Assembly (NCBI RefSeq): GCF_016461955.1
Contig: NZ_JADMNM010000006.1
Span: forward strand, 81,620-145,619
From: Qipengyuania sp. YIM B01966
GTDB lineage: Bacteria; Pseudomonadota; Alphaproteobacteria; Sphingomonadales; Sphingomonadaceae
DNA: 64,000 nt
Direction: 5' to 3'
Below the pieces are notes generated by a model. The model saw nothing but the letters and a program-made list of their open reading frames with translations. It made no database searches and was not told the DNA's origin. Position numbers and translations under genes: made by a program. Positions 15,412-24,700 of the stretch are shown here, piece by piece. Within the stretch, counting starts at the first letter, position 1; each line of letters begins with the position of its first letter.

Positions 15412-15810
15412 TTAACGCCGCACCATCGCCTGCGCCATCATGTCGAGCCGTTCGGCCATCGTCCGACCCAGCGCCTTGTCAGCCGGCCCTGCCTCCGCAA
15501 TCGCGCGGGCCATGGCATCGCTCCATTGGCCGGCGGTCTTGGCCGTGACGCCAAGGCTGCGATGGTAACTCATCATGCATTTGCCCGGATTGGCCGCGAA
15601 CCAGTCCTGTGATCCGCCGGCCCATGCACTGAGCCAGCCGGTGAGCGACGCGCGCATCGGGCCAAGGTCGGCTGCGTGCATGGCCCGGAGTGCGCGATAG
15701 GTCGGCTCGGTATCCATCAGATCGTAGAATCGGTCGACAATCCGCGCGATTACCGCGGCGCCGCCCAGCGCGTCATAGGGGGTGGCTGGTTTGGCGATAG
15801 TCTGGGTCAT
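15412..15810 (-). CDS. Group II truncated haemoglobin-like globin
   Basis: A 132-residue globin. YDALGGAAVIARIVDRFYDL at the N-terminus and LRAMHAADLGPMRASLTGWL, then WLSAWAGGSQDWF, match group II truncated globins. The proximal haem histidine is probably in MMSYHRSLG. Such globins bind oxygen or NO and are linked to detoxification or redox tasks. The ATG at 15810 gives a normal-length globin; the frame stays open far upstream, antisense to nothing recognisable and into the ligase gene, so a longer product is not credible. Confidence 0.85.
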   Translation of the reverse strand: MTQTIAKPATPYDALGGAAVIARIVDRFYDLMDTEPTYRALRAMHAADLGPMRASLTGWLSAWAGGSQDWFAANPGKCMMSYHRSLGVTAKTAGQWSDAMARAIAEAGPADKALGRTMAERLDMMAQAMVRR

Positions 15811-15860
15811 TGGATTACGATTAGGCGCGGCCGGGAACGATGGCGTTGATCTGGCGCAAG

Positions 15861-17456
15861 TCAGTCCTGCACCAAGGCGGCGAGCGCCGAAATGCGGTCG
15901 GCCTCGTGCACCGGCTTGTCCCAGCGGATGCGGTGGATGCGCGGGAAGCGCATGGCGAGGCCCGATTTGTGGCGCTTGCTGGCGTGAACCGAATCGAACG
16001 CCACCTCGAACACCAGGCTGCGATCGGTTTCGCGCACCGGGCCGAAGCGATTGACGGTGTGCCGGCGAACATGGCGGTCGAGCTTCTTCAGCTCCTCGTC
16101 GGTGAAGCCTGAGTAAGCCTTGCCCACGGGAAGCAACTCGGCGCCGGCATCCGGGTCGCCATTCCAGCAGCCGAATGTGTAATCCGAATAGAAGCTGCTG
16201 CGTTTGCCGCTGCCACGCTGGGCATACATCAGCACGCAATCGATCAGCAGCGGGTCGCGCTTCCATTTATACCACAGCCCGGTGCGGCGGCCGGCGACAT
16301 AGGGGCTGTCGCGGCGCTTGAGCATCACCCCCTCGATCGCCTCGTCGCGCGTGCGCCCGCGAATCTCGGCCAGCTCGGTGAAACTCCCTGCCGCGATCAC
16401 CTGGCTGAGGTCGAAATGGCTTGCCGGCAGGCGGGTGACGAGCTGTTCGAGCCGCGCGCGGCGCGTGGTCCACGGCGCGGCGCGCAAGTCCTCGCCCTCG
16501 GCCAACAAGACGTCGTAGAGGCGCACGAAGGCCGGGTAATCGGCCAGCATGGCCTTCGACACGGTCTTGCGCCCCAACCGCTGTTGCAACGCGTTGAAGC
16601 TTGCCGCGCCGCCTTCCTCGCCACCCTGGTGGCTGCCGCGGACCAGCAACTCACCATCGAACACCGCCGGGAAGGGCAGGAGGTCGAGCAATTCGGGAAA
16701 GCTCGCCGAGATATCATCGCCCGATCGGGAGTAGACCCGGCTCTGATCACCCGCGCGGACCAGTTGCACCCGGATGCCGTCCCATTTCCACTCCGCCGCG
16801 TAATCGGCCAGATCGACCTCCAGTTCTTCCAGCGGGTGAGCCAGCATGAACGGGCGGAACGTGGGCAGATTGGCGATATCGGGCGGCGGCGCGCCGGCTG
16901 CTGCCCATGCGAACAGTTCCGCATAAGGCGGGGCGAGGCAATGCCAGTACTCTTCGACCTCTTCGACGCTGACGGCGAAGGCCTGCGCGAAAGCCACCTT
17001 GGCCAGCCGGCTGGAAATGCCGATCCGCATCGCGCCGGTCGCCAGCTTGAGCAGTGCGTAGCGCCCCGATGGATCGAGCCGGTCGAGCATGGCGGGCAAT
17101 TCGGTGAGCACGCTCTTGCGGGTCATCGCCCCGAGCAGCGCCACCGCCTCCGACACGGTGGGCGGCGGACCAGCAGGGGCGAGAGGCGCGGGCCATAGCA
17201 GGCTGGCGGTTTCGGCCGTATCGCCGACGAAATCGCGGCTCAGCGTCCACAGCACCGGATCGACCCGCTCCATCAGGATCGTGCGAATGGTCGAGCTCTT
17301 CACCGCCGGGAAATCGAGCCCGTCGGTCAGCGCGGCGAGCGCCCAACCGCGATCGGGATCGGGCGTGGCGCGCAGATAGTCCGCGATCAGCCGCAATTTC
17401 TCGTTGCGGCTGCGAGTATAGACCAGCGCGTCGATCAGGGCGGCGAACTTCTCCAC
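15861..17456 (-). CDS. ATP-dependent DNA ligase of the ligase-exonuclease repair system
   Basis: A 531-residue ligase. The adenylation motif is AAEWKWDGIRVQL with the nucleophile Lys224. Other nucleotidyltransferase motifs are SRSGDDIS, VFDGELLVRG, EGVMLKRRDSPY and YKWKRDP. An N-terminal helical DNA-binding domain fills residues 1-200. This architecture matches the bacterial ATP-ligase that travels with a metallo-beta-lactamase nuclease and, in many genomes, an Lhr helicase and PdeM phosphoesterase. Start GTG lies 3 bases after the nuclease stop. Loss of such genes sensitises other bacteria to crosslinking agents. NAD-dependent LigA would be separate. Confidence 0.9.
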   Translation of the reverse strand: MEKFAALIDALVYTRSRNEKLRLIADYLRATPDPDRGWALAALTDGLDFPAVKSSTIRTILMERVDPVLWTLSRDFVGDTAETASLLWPAPLAPAGPPPTVSEAVALLGAMTRKSVLTELPAMLDRLDPSGRYALLKLATGAMRIGISSRLAKVAFAQAFAVSVEEVEEYWHCLAPPYAELFAWAAAGAPPPDIANLPTFRPFMLAHPLEELEVDLADYAAEWKWDGIRVQLVRAGDQSRVYSRSGDDISASFPELLDLLPFPAVFDGELLVRGSHQGGEEGGAASFNALQQRLGRKTVSKAMLADYPAFVRLYDVLLAEGEDLRAAPWTTRRARLEQLVTRLPASHFDLSQVIAAGSFTELAEIRGRTRDEAIEGVMLKRRDSPYVAGRRTGLWYKWKRDPLLIDCVLMYAQRGSGKRSSFYSDYTFGCWNGDPDAGAELLPVGKAYSGFTDEELKKLDRHVRRHTVNRFGPVRETDRSLVFEVAFDSVHASKRHKSGLAMRFPRIHRIRWDKPVHEADRISALAALVQD

Positions 17457-17459
17457 CCG

Positions 17460-18464
17460 TTAATCGTCCTCGTCCTCATACCCCACCAGCGCGAGCGCGC
17501 GGGCGCGGCGTTGGTGGAGTTCGTGCCAGCGGAGCAGCGCCTCCTCGCGGCCGTGGGTAATCCAGGTTTCGTACGGATTCACCTCCTCGACGGTGGCGGT
17601 GAGCTCACCCCAATCGGCGTGGTCCGAGATGATCAGTGGCAGCTCGACATTGCGCTGCCGGGCGCGCTGGCGCACCCGCATCCAGCCACTGGCCATGGCG
17701 GTGATCGGATCGGGCAGCCGGCGGCTCCAGCGGTCGTTGAGTGCCGAGGGCGGGCAGACCACCACATGGCCGCGCATCTGGTCCTTGGTGGCATCGGCCA
17801 CCAGCCGCAGATCGCCCAGCGGTACGCCCAGCTCTTCATACAGCCGGCACATCCGCTCCATCGCGCCGTGGAGATAGATCGGCTGGTGATGCCCGGCGGC
17901 GCGCAATTCGGCGATCACCCGCTGCGCCTTGCCCAGCGCATAGGCGCCGACCAGCACGCAAGCGTCGGGATGATCGGCGAGTGCCTGGAGCAGCTTGCCG
18001 ATTTCCTGTTCGATCGGCGGATGGGTGAACAGCGGCAGGCCGAAGGTCGCCTCGGTGATGAAGATATCGCACGGCGTCACTTCGAAGGGCGGGCAGGTCG
18101 GATCGGGCCGCCGTTTGTAATCACCGGTAATCACCACCCGTTCGCCAGCGTGCTCGAGCAGGATCTGCGCGCTGCCGAGCACGTGCCCGGCAGGGATGAA
18201 GCTGGCCGTCACCCCGCCCGCCAGCGCCAGCGTCTCGCCATATTGCGCCGGCAGCGCGCCCTCGCGGGTGTTGTAGCGCAGATCCATGATCGCCAGCGTT
18301 TCGGGCGTCGCCACCGTCTGGCCGTGCCCGCCGCGCGCATGGTCGGCATGGCCATGCGTGACCAGCGCGCGGTCAACGGGGCGCGAGGGATCGACCCAGC
18401 AATCGGCCGGCACGACATGAATGCCGTGCGGTTCGGCCCGGATCCAGGAAAATGGCGCGCTCAC
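17460..18464 (-). CDS. Ligase-associated DNA exonuclease (metallo-beta-lactamase fold)
   Basis: About 334 residues. The metal site is THGHADHARGG (HxHxDH), with HVLGSAQILLEHAGERVVITGDY downstream supplying the next His and Asp (written here in parts: HVLGSAQ and VITGDY). The beta-CASP half ends with SDHADWGEL. The fold is that of CPSF/SNM1-type nucleases and the protein belongs to the group paired with ATP-dependent DNA ligases. The GTG at 18464 gives the usual family length; an upstream GTG at 18551 would overlap clpA. It lies 3 bases before the ligase. Confidence 0.88.
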   Translation of the reverse strand: MSAPFSWIRAEPHGIHVVPADCWVDPSRPVDRALVTHGHADHARGGHGQTVATPETLAIMDLRYNTREGALPAQYGETLALAGGVTASFIPAGHVLGSAQILLEHAGERVVITGDYKRRPDPTCPPFEVTPCDIFITEATFGLPLFTHPPIEQEIGKLLQALADHPDACVLVGAYALGKAQRVIAELRAAGHHQPIYLHGAMERMCRLYEELGVPLGDLRLVADATKDQMRGHVVVCPPSALNDRWSRRLPDPITAMASGWMRVRQRARQRNVELPLIISDHADWGELTATVEEVNPYETWITHGREEALLRWHELHQRRARALALVGYEDEDD

Positions 18465-18516
18465 CGCCCGATAGCGCGGCGAGAGGGCGTTGGTTCCGCC
18501 CACCGCGCCGCGCCTG

Positions 18517-20862
18517 TCAGTCCTGTCCGTCGGCGGCGCTGGCCTCTTCACCGTCCGCCGGCTCGGCCGCCGGCCTGCCGCGCAGCTTCTTGGGCTTGGG
18601 CGGGGCGGGGGTTATCTCGAAGGACGGCTTCCCATCCTTGACGCTTACCTGAACTTCGCCGCCTTCAGACAGTTTGCCGAACAGCAATTCTTCGGCCAGC
18701 GGCTGCTTGATCCTTTCCTGGATCAGCCGCGCCATCGGCCGCGCACCATAAAGCTTGTCATAGCCCTTCTCGCCCAGCCAGTCGCGCGCTTCGCGGTCGA
18801 ACTGGATGTGGACGTTTTGTTCGGCAAGCTGCAATTCGAGCTGCAGGATGAACTTGTCGACCACCCGCGCCACCGTCTCGCGACCGAGATAGGTGAACGG
18901 CACGATCGCATCGAGCCGGTTGCGGAATTCGGGGGTGAACATCTTTTTCACCGCTTCGTCCTGCGCGTCTTCCTTGCTGACATCGCCGAAGCCGATACCC
19001 TGCCGCGCCATGTCGGACGCGCCGGCATTGGTGGTCATGATCAGCACGACATTGCGGAAATCGACCGTCTTGCCGTGATGGTCGGTCAGCCGGCCATTAT
19101 CCATCACCTGCAACAGGATGTTGAACAGGTCCGGGTGGGCCTTCTCGATCTCGTCGAGCAGCAGCACGCAATGCGGGTTCTGATCGACCGCATCGGTCAG
19201 CAGGCCGCCCTGATCGTAGCCGACATAGCCCGGCGGCGCGCCGATCAGCCGGCTGACCGAATGGCGCTCCATATATTCGCTCATGTCGAAGCGCTTGAGC
19301 TCAATCCCCATGATGCTGGCAAGCTGGCGCGCGACCTCGGTCTTGCCGACGCCGGTGGGGCCCGAAAACAGGAAGCTGCCGATCGGCTTGTCGGGATCGC
19401 GCAGGCCCGCGCGGGACAGCTTCATCGCGGTGGCGAGTTTCTGCACCGCGGCATCCTGGCCGAACACCACCTGCTTGAGATCGCGTTCGAGGTTTTCCAG
19501 CGCGCGCTTGTCGTCGCTCGACACCGATTTGGGCGGGATGCGCGCCATTGTCGCGATCACCTGCTCGATTTCGCGCGGAGTGATCTTCTTCTTGCGCCGC
19601 GCCGGCGGGACCAGCATCTGCATCGCGCCGACTTCGTCTATCACGTCGATCGCCTTGTCGGGCAGCTTGCGGTCGTTGATGTAGCGCGCCGACAGCTCCA
19701 CCGCGGTCTTGATCGCGTCGGGGGTGTAGGTGACCTTGTGGTGCTCCTCGAACGCGCTGCGCAGGCCCTTGAGGATCTTGACCGTGTCCTCGACCGTCGG
19801 TTCGTTGACGTCGATCTTCTGGAACCGGCGCAGCAGCGCGCGGTCCTTCTCGAAATGGTTGCGGAATTCCTTATAGGTGGTCGAACCGATGCAGCGGATT
19901 GCGCCCGATGACAGGGCGGGCTTGAGCAGGTTCGAAGCATCCATCGCCCCGCCGCTGGTGGCGCCGGCGCCGATCACGGTGTGAATCTCGTCGATAAACA
20001 GGACCGCGTCGGGCATGCCCTCCAGCTCGGTGACAACCTGCTTCAGCCGTTCCTCGAAATCGCCGCGATAGCGTGTGCCGGCGAGCAGCGCGCCCATGTC
20101 GAGCGAGTAGATCACCGCGTCCTGCAGCACTTCGGGCACCTCGCCCTCGACGATCTTGCGCGCCAGCCCTTCGGCAATGGCGGTCTTGCCAACGCCCGGA
20201 TCGCCGACATAGAGCGGGTTGTTCTTGCTGCGGCGGCAGAGGATCTGGATCGTCCGGTCAACTTCCGGCCCGCGGCCGATCAGTGGATCAACCTTGCCGC
20301 TCTTGGCCTTCTCGTTGAGGTTGACGGTGAACTGGTCGAGCGCGGTTTCCTTCTTCGCCTCGCCCTTCTCGTCCGCCTTGGTGCCTTCGTCCGCGCCCTG
20401 CGGCGGGCGGGCGGCCTGAGCGCCGTTCTTGCCGATGCCGTGGCTGATGAAGCTGACCGCGTCGAGCCGGCTCATATCCTGCTGCTGGAGGAAATAGACC
20501 GCGTAGCTGTCGCGTTCGGAAAACAGCGCCACCAGCACATTGGCGCCGGTGACCGTATCCTTGCCCGAGGACTGGACATGGAGAATCGCGCGCTGGACCA
20601 CCCGCTGGAACCCGGCGGTGGGCTGCGGATCGCTGCCGTCCTCGCCTTTCAGCGACTGATATTCCTGGTCGAGATATTGCGTAACCACCTCGGCCAGTTC
20701 CGCCAAGTCCACGCCGCAGGCGGTCATCACCTGCGCAGCATCCTCATCCTCGATCAGCGCCAGCAGGAGGTGCTCGAGCGTGGCATATTCGTGCCGCCGC
20801 TCGCTCGCCTGGTGGAGCGCATTGTGAAGCGTGGTTTCAAGGTTCGAGGCAAAAGAGGGCAT
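18517..20862 (-). CDS. clpA: ATP-dependent Clp protease ATP-binding subunit ClpA
   Basis: A 781-residue AAA+ unfoldase. The N-terminal Clp repeat domain starts SFASNLETTLHNALHQASER. The first AAA module has GDPGVGKT and the second GPTGVGKT, and the ClpP-binding loop reads QGIGFGD. It feeds substrates to ClpP and should accept N-end-rule substrates via ClpS. No clpS gene is adjacent or present in this window, although clpS-clpA pairs are frequent. The ATG at 20862 is preferred over 20883 because the family begins PSFA. It overlaps neither neighbour. Confidence 0.95.
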   Translation of the reverse strand: MPSFASNLETTLHNALHQASERRHEYATLEHLLLALIEDEDAAQVMTACGVDLAELAEVVTQYLDQEYQSLKGEDGSDPQPTAGFQRVVQRAILHVQSSGKDTVTGANVLVALFSERDSYAVYFLQQQDMSRLDAVSFISHGIGKNGAQAARPPQGADEGTKADEKGEAKKETALDQFTVNLNEKAKSGKVDPLIGRGPEVDRTIQILCRRSKNNPLYVGDPGVGKTAIAEGLARKIVEGEVPEVLQDAVIYSLDMGALLAGTRYRGDFEERLKQVVTELEGMPDAVLFIDEIHTVIGAGATSGGAMDASNLLKPALSSGAIRCIGSTTYKEFRNHFEKDRALLRRFQKIDVNEPTVEDTVKILKGLRSAFEEHHKVTYTPDAIKTAVELSARYINDRKLPDKAIDVIDEVGAMQMLVPPARRKKKITPREIEQVIATMARIPPKSVSSDDKRALENLERDLKQVVFGQDAAVQKLATAMKLSRAGLRDPDKPIGSFLFSGPTGVGKTEVARQLASIMGIELKRFDMSEYMERHSVSRLIGAPPGYVGYDQGGLLTDAVDQNPHCVLLLDEIEKAHPDLFNILLQVMDNGRLTDHHGKTVDFRNVVLIMTTNAGASDMARQGIGFGDVSKEDAQDEAVKKMFTPEFRNRLDAIVPFTYLGRETVARVVDKFILQLELQLAEQNVHIQFDREARDWLGEKGYDKLYGARPMARLIQERIKQPLAEELLFGKLSEGGEVQVSVKDGKPSFEITPAPPKPKKLRGRPAAEPADGEEASAADGQD

Positions 20863-20971
20863 GGGTGCGTCCGCTGGTGGCAATAGGAGGTGCCTGAGAG
20901 GAACCGGTGCGGCCGGTATGCCCGGCGGCGGGTGAATGGCGGCTGGCTGCCGTCACAAGGTGATATGGTGC

Positions 20972-20996
20972 CGCGCCCGGCAATTGCGAGGGCGCG
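20972..20996. other. Inverted repeat between DUF1192 gene and clpA
   Basis: CGCGCCC at 20972-20978 and GGGCGCG at 20990-20996 form a perfect 7-bp stem with an 11-base loop. It sits just past the DUF1192 stop and upstream of clpA. No T-run follows, so it could be an attenuator or only GC-rich chance. Confidence 0.25.
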
Positions 20997-21003
20997 CCCG
21001 CGT

Positions 21004-21207
21004 TCATCCGGGGGATTTTCCGAACAAAGCGGCAGCGGCGCTGAGGTGATCGCCCTTGGCCTGACGGTGCGCCGCCACGCGCGCGATCTCGGCTTCGAGC
21101 AGCGCCACGCGGGCATCGAGCTCGGCCAGCGAATAGGGTGACAGATCCTCAGCCGCGAGCCGGCTGGCGGCATCTCCGAAGGCGCGGGGGCGATCATCCT
21201 CGTCCAT
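21004..21207 (-). CDS. DUF1192 family small protein
   Basis: A 67-residue protein with the DUF1192 core: LAAEDLSPYSLAELDARVAL, then LEAEIARV, a short amphipathic helix that may form a coiled coil. The family is confined mainly to alphaproteobacteria and has no known function. The ATG at 21207 (MDEDDRPRAFGDAA) is the family start; an upstream in-frame codon at 21243 adds unrelated residues. It is divergent from the quinone oxidoreductase gene. Confidence 0.85.
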   Translation of the reverse strand: MDEDDRPRAFGDAASRLAAEDLSPYSLAELDARVALLEAEIARVAAHRQAKGDHLSAAAALFGKSPG

Positions 21208-21333
21208 CGCTGGCAGCATCCGCCGGGCGGTGCTTGCTGTCAATGCCGCGCGCAGCTAGGGCGCGCATAACCACCGCTTTTGTCGCCGGCCCGCCAGAGG
21301 TCGGGGCATTGCGAAGGGAGCTTGGGGGCGCAG

Positions 21334-22347
21334 ATGGGGCAGGTTCCGATACCCGAGACGATGCGCGCAGCATCGTTCGACGCGCCCGGCGGGCCAGAGG
21401 TGCTGCGGGTGGCGACGCTGCCCGTCCCGCGCCCCGGCCCGGGCGAAGTGCTGATCGCGGTCGATTATGCCGGGGTCAACCGGCCCGATTGCATCCAGCG
21501 CCGCGGGCTCTATCCCCCGCCGCCGGGCGCCTCGCCGCTGCTCGGGCTGGAGGTGGCGGGTGAGGTGGTCGCGCTGGGCGAAGGGGTCGATACGCTGTTC
21601 GTGGGCCAGCCCGTCTGCGCGCTGACGCCGGGCGGCGGCTATGCCGAATATTGCGTAGTCCACGCCGGCCATTGCCTCCCGGTCCCCGCGTCGATGGCGC
21701 TGTCCGAGGCGGCGGCGCTGCCTGAAACGCTGTTCACCGTCTGGCACAATGTGTTCGAGCGCGGCTGGGCGAGCGAGGGCGAGACGCTGCTGGTGCATGG
21801 CGGGACCAGCGGCATCGGGACGATGGCGACGATGCTCGCCAAGGCGTTCGGGCTGACGGTGATCGTGACCTGCGGCGACGATGGCAAATGCGCTGCCGCG
21901 CTCGGTGTCGGGGCCGATCATGCGATCAATTACCGGACTCATGATTTCGTCGCCGAAGTGGCGGGGATCACCGAGGGGCGCGGGGTCAATCTGGTGCTCG
22001 ACATGGTGTCGGGCGAATATGTTGCGCGCAATCTCGCCTGCCTTGCCGAAGATGGCCGCCATGTGACCATCGCGGTGCTCGGCGGGACGCGGGCGGAAAT
22101 CGACATGGCGCTGGTCATGCGCCGCCGGCTGACGCTGACCGGATCGACGCTGCGGCCGCGCAGCGATGCCTTCAAGACCCTGCTGGCGGACGAAATCGCC
22201 GCCAATGCCTGGTCGCTGTTCGAAGACGGCACGCTGGCCCCGGTGATGGACCGGATCTATTCGCTCGACCAGGTGGCTGAGGCGCACCGGCGGATGGAAG
22301 CGGGTGAGCATATCGGCAAGATCGTGCTGCAGGTGCGCGGCGGATAG
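21334..22347 (+). CDS. NAD(P)H:quinone oxidoreductase, zinc-independent MDR family
   Basis: A 337-residue medium-chain dehydrogenase/reductase. Visible parts are YAGVNRPDCIQRRGLYPPPP near the N-terminus and the nucleotide-binding loop VHGGTSGIGTMATMLAKAFG. Catalytic zinc cysteines are absent, as in quinone oxidoreductases of the PIG3/QorB type. It should reduce quinones or enones with NADPH. Start ATG 21334 follows a purine-rich stretch; ATG 21361 (MRAASFDAPGG) is also plausible. A TTGCTG-N17-TAGGGC promoter-like pair lies at 21234-21262. Confidence 0.88.
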   Translation: MGQVPIPETMRAASFDAPGGPEVLRVATLPVPRPGPGEVLIAVDYAGVNRPDCIQRRGLYPPPPGASPLLGLEVAGEVVALGEGVDTLFVGQPVCALTPGGGYAEYCVVHAGHCLPVPASMALSEAAALPETLFTVWHNVFERGWASEGETLLVHGGTSGIGTMATMLAKAFGLTVIVTCGDDGKCAAALGVGADHAINYRTHDFVAEVAGITEGRGVNLVLDMVSGEYVARNLACLAEDGRHVTIAVLGGTRAEIDMALVMRRRLTLTGSTLRPRSDAFKTLLADEIAANAWSLFEDGTLAPVMDRIYSLDQVAEAHRRMEAGEHIGKIVLQVRGG

Positions 22348-22457
22348 CTGTCATGGGCGGGTCACAAAGACCCATGCGCGTCACGCGGCTGTGAATCGCC
22401 TGTAACATTGGCATGCTAGGGCAGGCTCATCCGAGGCTGCCCGAAAGGCCACCGCCA

Positions 22458-23372
22458 GTGACCGAGCCGATGCCCCTGCCCGCGCTGGCCGATAGCTTCG
22501 GCAACGTCGCGGCCTTCCCGCTGCCCCATGCAGTCGCACCCGAACCGACGGTGCCAGAGCCGGAAATCACCGAACGCCTCCGGTTCCGCACGATCTGGAT
22601 CAGCGATGTCCATCTCGGAACGAAAGGCTGCAATGCCGAGCTGCTGATCGACTTCCTCGACCATACTGACAGCGACACGATCTATCTGGTCGGCGACATT
22701 ATCGATGGCTGGCGGCTGAAGAAGAAGGTCTACTGGCCGGCAGCGCACAACGATATCGTCTGGCGCGTGCTGAAGCGTGCGAAGCGCGGCACGCGGATCG
22801 TCTATATCCCGGGCAATCACGACGAGATGGTGCGCCAGTTCTGCGGGATGGATTTCGGCGGCGTCGAAATACGCCGTGCGGCGGTGCACGAAACCGCTGA
22901 TGGGCGGCGGCTGCTGGTGCTGCACGGCGATGAATTCGACGCGGTCATGCTGGCCCATCGCTGGCTCGCCTTCATCGGCGATGCGGCCTATCATGCGCTG
23001 ATGGAGGCCAACCGCTGGGTCAATGCGGTTCGCCGGCGGCTGGGCCTGCCCTATTGGTCGCTGTCCAAAACCGCCAAGCACAAGGTCAAGAACGCGGTCG
23101 AATTCATCTCGGCCTATGAGGAGATCGTCGCCCGCGCGGCGGCGGAACGCGGCGTGGACGGGGTCGTCTGCGGTCATATCCACACCGCCGAAATCCGCCA
23201 GTTTGGCCAGGTCGCCTATTACAATGATGGCGACTGGGTCGAAGGCTGCACCGCGTTGGTCGAACATTTCGACGGACGGATGGAAATCCTCCATTGGTCC
23301 GAGGAAGTTGCGCGGCGCAACGCTGCCCAGCAAGCTTCCGCAGCGGCCGCGCCCGCGGCGGTGGCGGCATGA
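22458..23372 (+). CDS. LpxH-like metallophosphoesterase (UDP-2,3-diacylglucosamine pyrophosphatase family)
   Basis: About 304 residues. Binuclear metal motifs occur in order: WISDVHLGT, YLVGDIIDGW, IPGNHDEM, LHGDEFD and CGHIHTAEI. This is the calcineurin-like fold of the LpxH relatives found beside a glycosyltransferase in many proteobacteria; it need not be the lipid A enzyme itself. The GTG at 22458 has a GAAAGG site upstream and is preferred. An in-frame ATG at 22413 lies inside a promoter-like CATGCTAGG. Its TGA overlaps the next ATG (ATGA), so it is coupled with the glycosyltransferase. Confidence 0.83.
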   Translation: MTEPMPLPALADSFGNVAAFPLPHAVAPEPTVPEPEITERLRFRTIWISDVHLGTKGCNAELLIDFLDHTDSDTIYLVGDIIDGWRLKKKVYWPAAHNDIVWRVLKRAKRGTRIVYIPGNHDEMVRQFCGMDFGGVEIRRAAVHETADGRRLLVLHGDEFDAVMLAHRWLAFIGDAAYHALMEANRWVNAVRRRLGLPYWSLSKTAKHKVKNAVEFISAYEEIVARAAAERGVDGVVCGHIHTAEIRQFGQVAYYNDGDWVEGCTALVEHFDGRMEILHWSEEVARRNAAQQASAAAAPAAVAA

Positions 23373-24499
23373 TGGCAGCAACGGCTCTTGCGCGTGACTG
23401 GCCGCTCGACCCGGCGGCGCACGGCTACCCGCAGCGGCTGGGGCGGCGGTGGCGTGATCAGAGTTCAGCCCCGCGACCAGCGGTCCCGGGCAGCATTGCG
23501 ATCGTCACCGACGCCTGGGCGCCGCAGGTTAACGGCGTGGTGCGCACGCTGGAAACCACCATCGCCGGGCTGCGCGCACGGGGCCACCGGGTTGATGTCA
23601 TCGCGCCCGACCAGTTCCGCTCGCTGCCCTGCCCGACCTATCCGGAAATCCGCCTCGCTCTGCCGATGCCGGGAGAGATTTCCCGCCGGTTGTGCGACCT
23701 TGCGCCCGAGGCGATCCACATCGCCACCGAGGGGCCTCTGGGTCTGGCGGCGCGCAGCTATTGCCTGGATACCGTCACGCCGTTCACCACCGCCTATCAC
23801 ACGCAGTTTCCGCAATATCTGGCACGCCGCACGCGCCTGCCGGCGGCGCTGTTCTGGCCCTATATCCAGTGGTTTCACGCGCCGGCGGAGCGGATCATGG
23901 TGGCGACCGAGGGGGTCGAGCGCGAATTGCACGCGCATGGCCTTGTCCGCACGCATCGCTGGAGCCGGGGGGTCGATCTCGATTGCTTCACGCCCGACGC
24001 GCCGCCGCCGCCCGAATATGCCGCGCTGCCCCGGCCGATCCAGCTTTATGTCGGACGGGTCGCGGTCGAAAAGAACTTGGAGGGGTTTCTCGCCGCGCCC
24101 TATCCGGGCAGCAAGGTGGTGGTCGGCGACGGCCCGGCGCGGGCGGCGCTGGCGGCGCGCTTTCCCGCCGCACACTTCCTTGGTCCGCGCAGCGGCGCCG
24201 CGCTGGCGGGGTGTTATGCCGGGGCAGATGTATTTGTTTTTCCTAGCAAAACAGACACGTTCGGTCTGGTCATGGTCGAGGCGCTGGCCTGCGGCACGCC
24301 GGTCGCCGCTTTCCCCGTCACCGGCCCGCGCGACATCGTCACCGATCAGGCGGGCGCGCTGGCCGACGATCGTGGCCGGGCGATCGGCGCGGCGCTGTTT
24401 TCCCGGCGAGAGGCGTGCATCGCGCGCGCGGCGGAATTTTCGTGGGAACGGGCGACCGACCAGTTCCTTTCCGGGCTGGTTGCGGCGCGCCGCACGTAA
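23369..24499 (+). CDS. GT4-type glycosyltransferase paired with the metallophosphoesterase
   Basis: A 376-residue GT-B enzyme. The N-terminal Rossmann half starts IAIVTDAWAPQVNGVVRTLE, the acceptor-side motif common to MgtA/PimB-like alpha-mannosyl or glucosyltransferases. The donor half shows LYVGRVAVEKNLEGF and the E-x7-E element in KTDTFGLVMVEALACGTPV. Likely role: adding a sugar to a membrane lipid on the cytosolic face. The ATGA overlap with the phosphoesterase suggests they act together. A weak terminator-like hairpin follows. Confidence 0.85.
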   Translation: MMAATALARDWPLDPAAHGYPQRLGRRWRDQSSAPRPAVPGSIAIVTDAWAPQVNGVVRTLETTIAGLRARGHRVDVIAPDQFRSLPCPTYPEIRLALPMPGEISRRLCDLAPEAIHIATEGPLGLAARSYCLDTVTPFTTAYHTQFPQYLARRTRLPAALFWPYIQWFHAPAERIMVATEGVERELHAHGLVRTHRWSRGVDLDCFTPDAPPPPEYAALPRPIQLYVGRVAVEKNLEGFLAAPYPGSKVVVGDGPARAALAARFPAAHFLGPRSGAALAGCYAGADVFVFPSKTDTFGLVMVEALACGTPVAAFPVTGPRDIVTDQAGALADDRGRAIGAALFSRREACIARAAEFSWERATDQFLSGLVAARRT

Positions 24500-24532
24500 A
24501 AGTGCCAATGTTCGCTATACGTTCCGGAAACG

Positions 24533-24549
24533 GGGGCTACAGCCCCTTT
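24533..24549 (+). terminator. Possible terminator after the glycosyltransferase
   Basis: GGGGC, loop TACA, GCCCC forms a 5-bp GC stem followed by TTTC, 34 bases past the stop codon. The short stem and short T-run make it a weak candidate. Confidence 0.4.
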
Positions 24550-24700
24550 CCAACATCGGCGCTAGTGGAGTGGCGGGGCGCGCCATTATCGCGCTGAGCG
24601 TGGCTTCAGAGGCAATCCTGGGCTATTCGCCGGCTGGGGGCGGTGTCCATGTCAGGATGCTTGCCGAGCGCGCCACTTTCGCCTAGGCCAATTGCCAACG

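Noticed and set aside
22350..22376. Short inverted repeat GGGTC-ACAAA-GACCC after the quinone oxidoreductase
   Set aside because: Only a 5-bp stem with no T-run; not convincing as a terminator.
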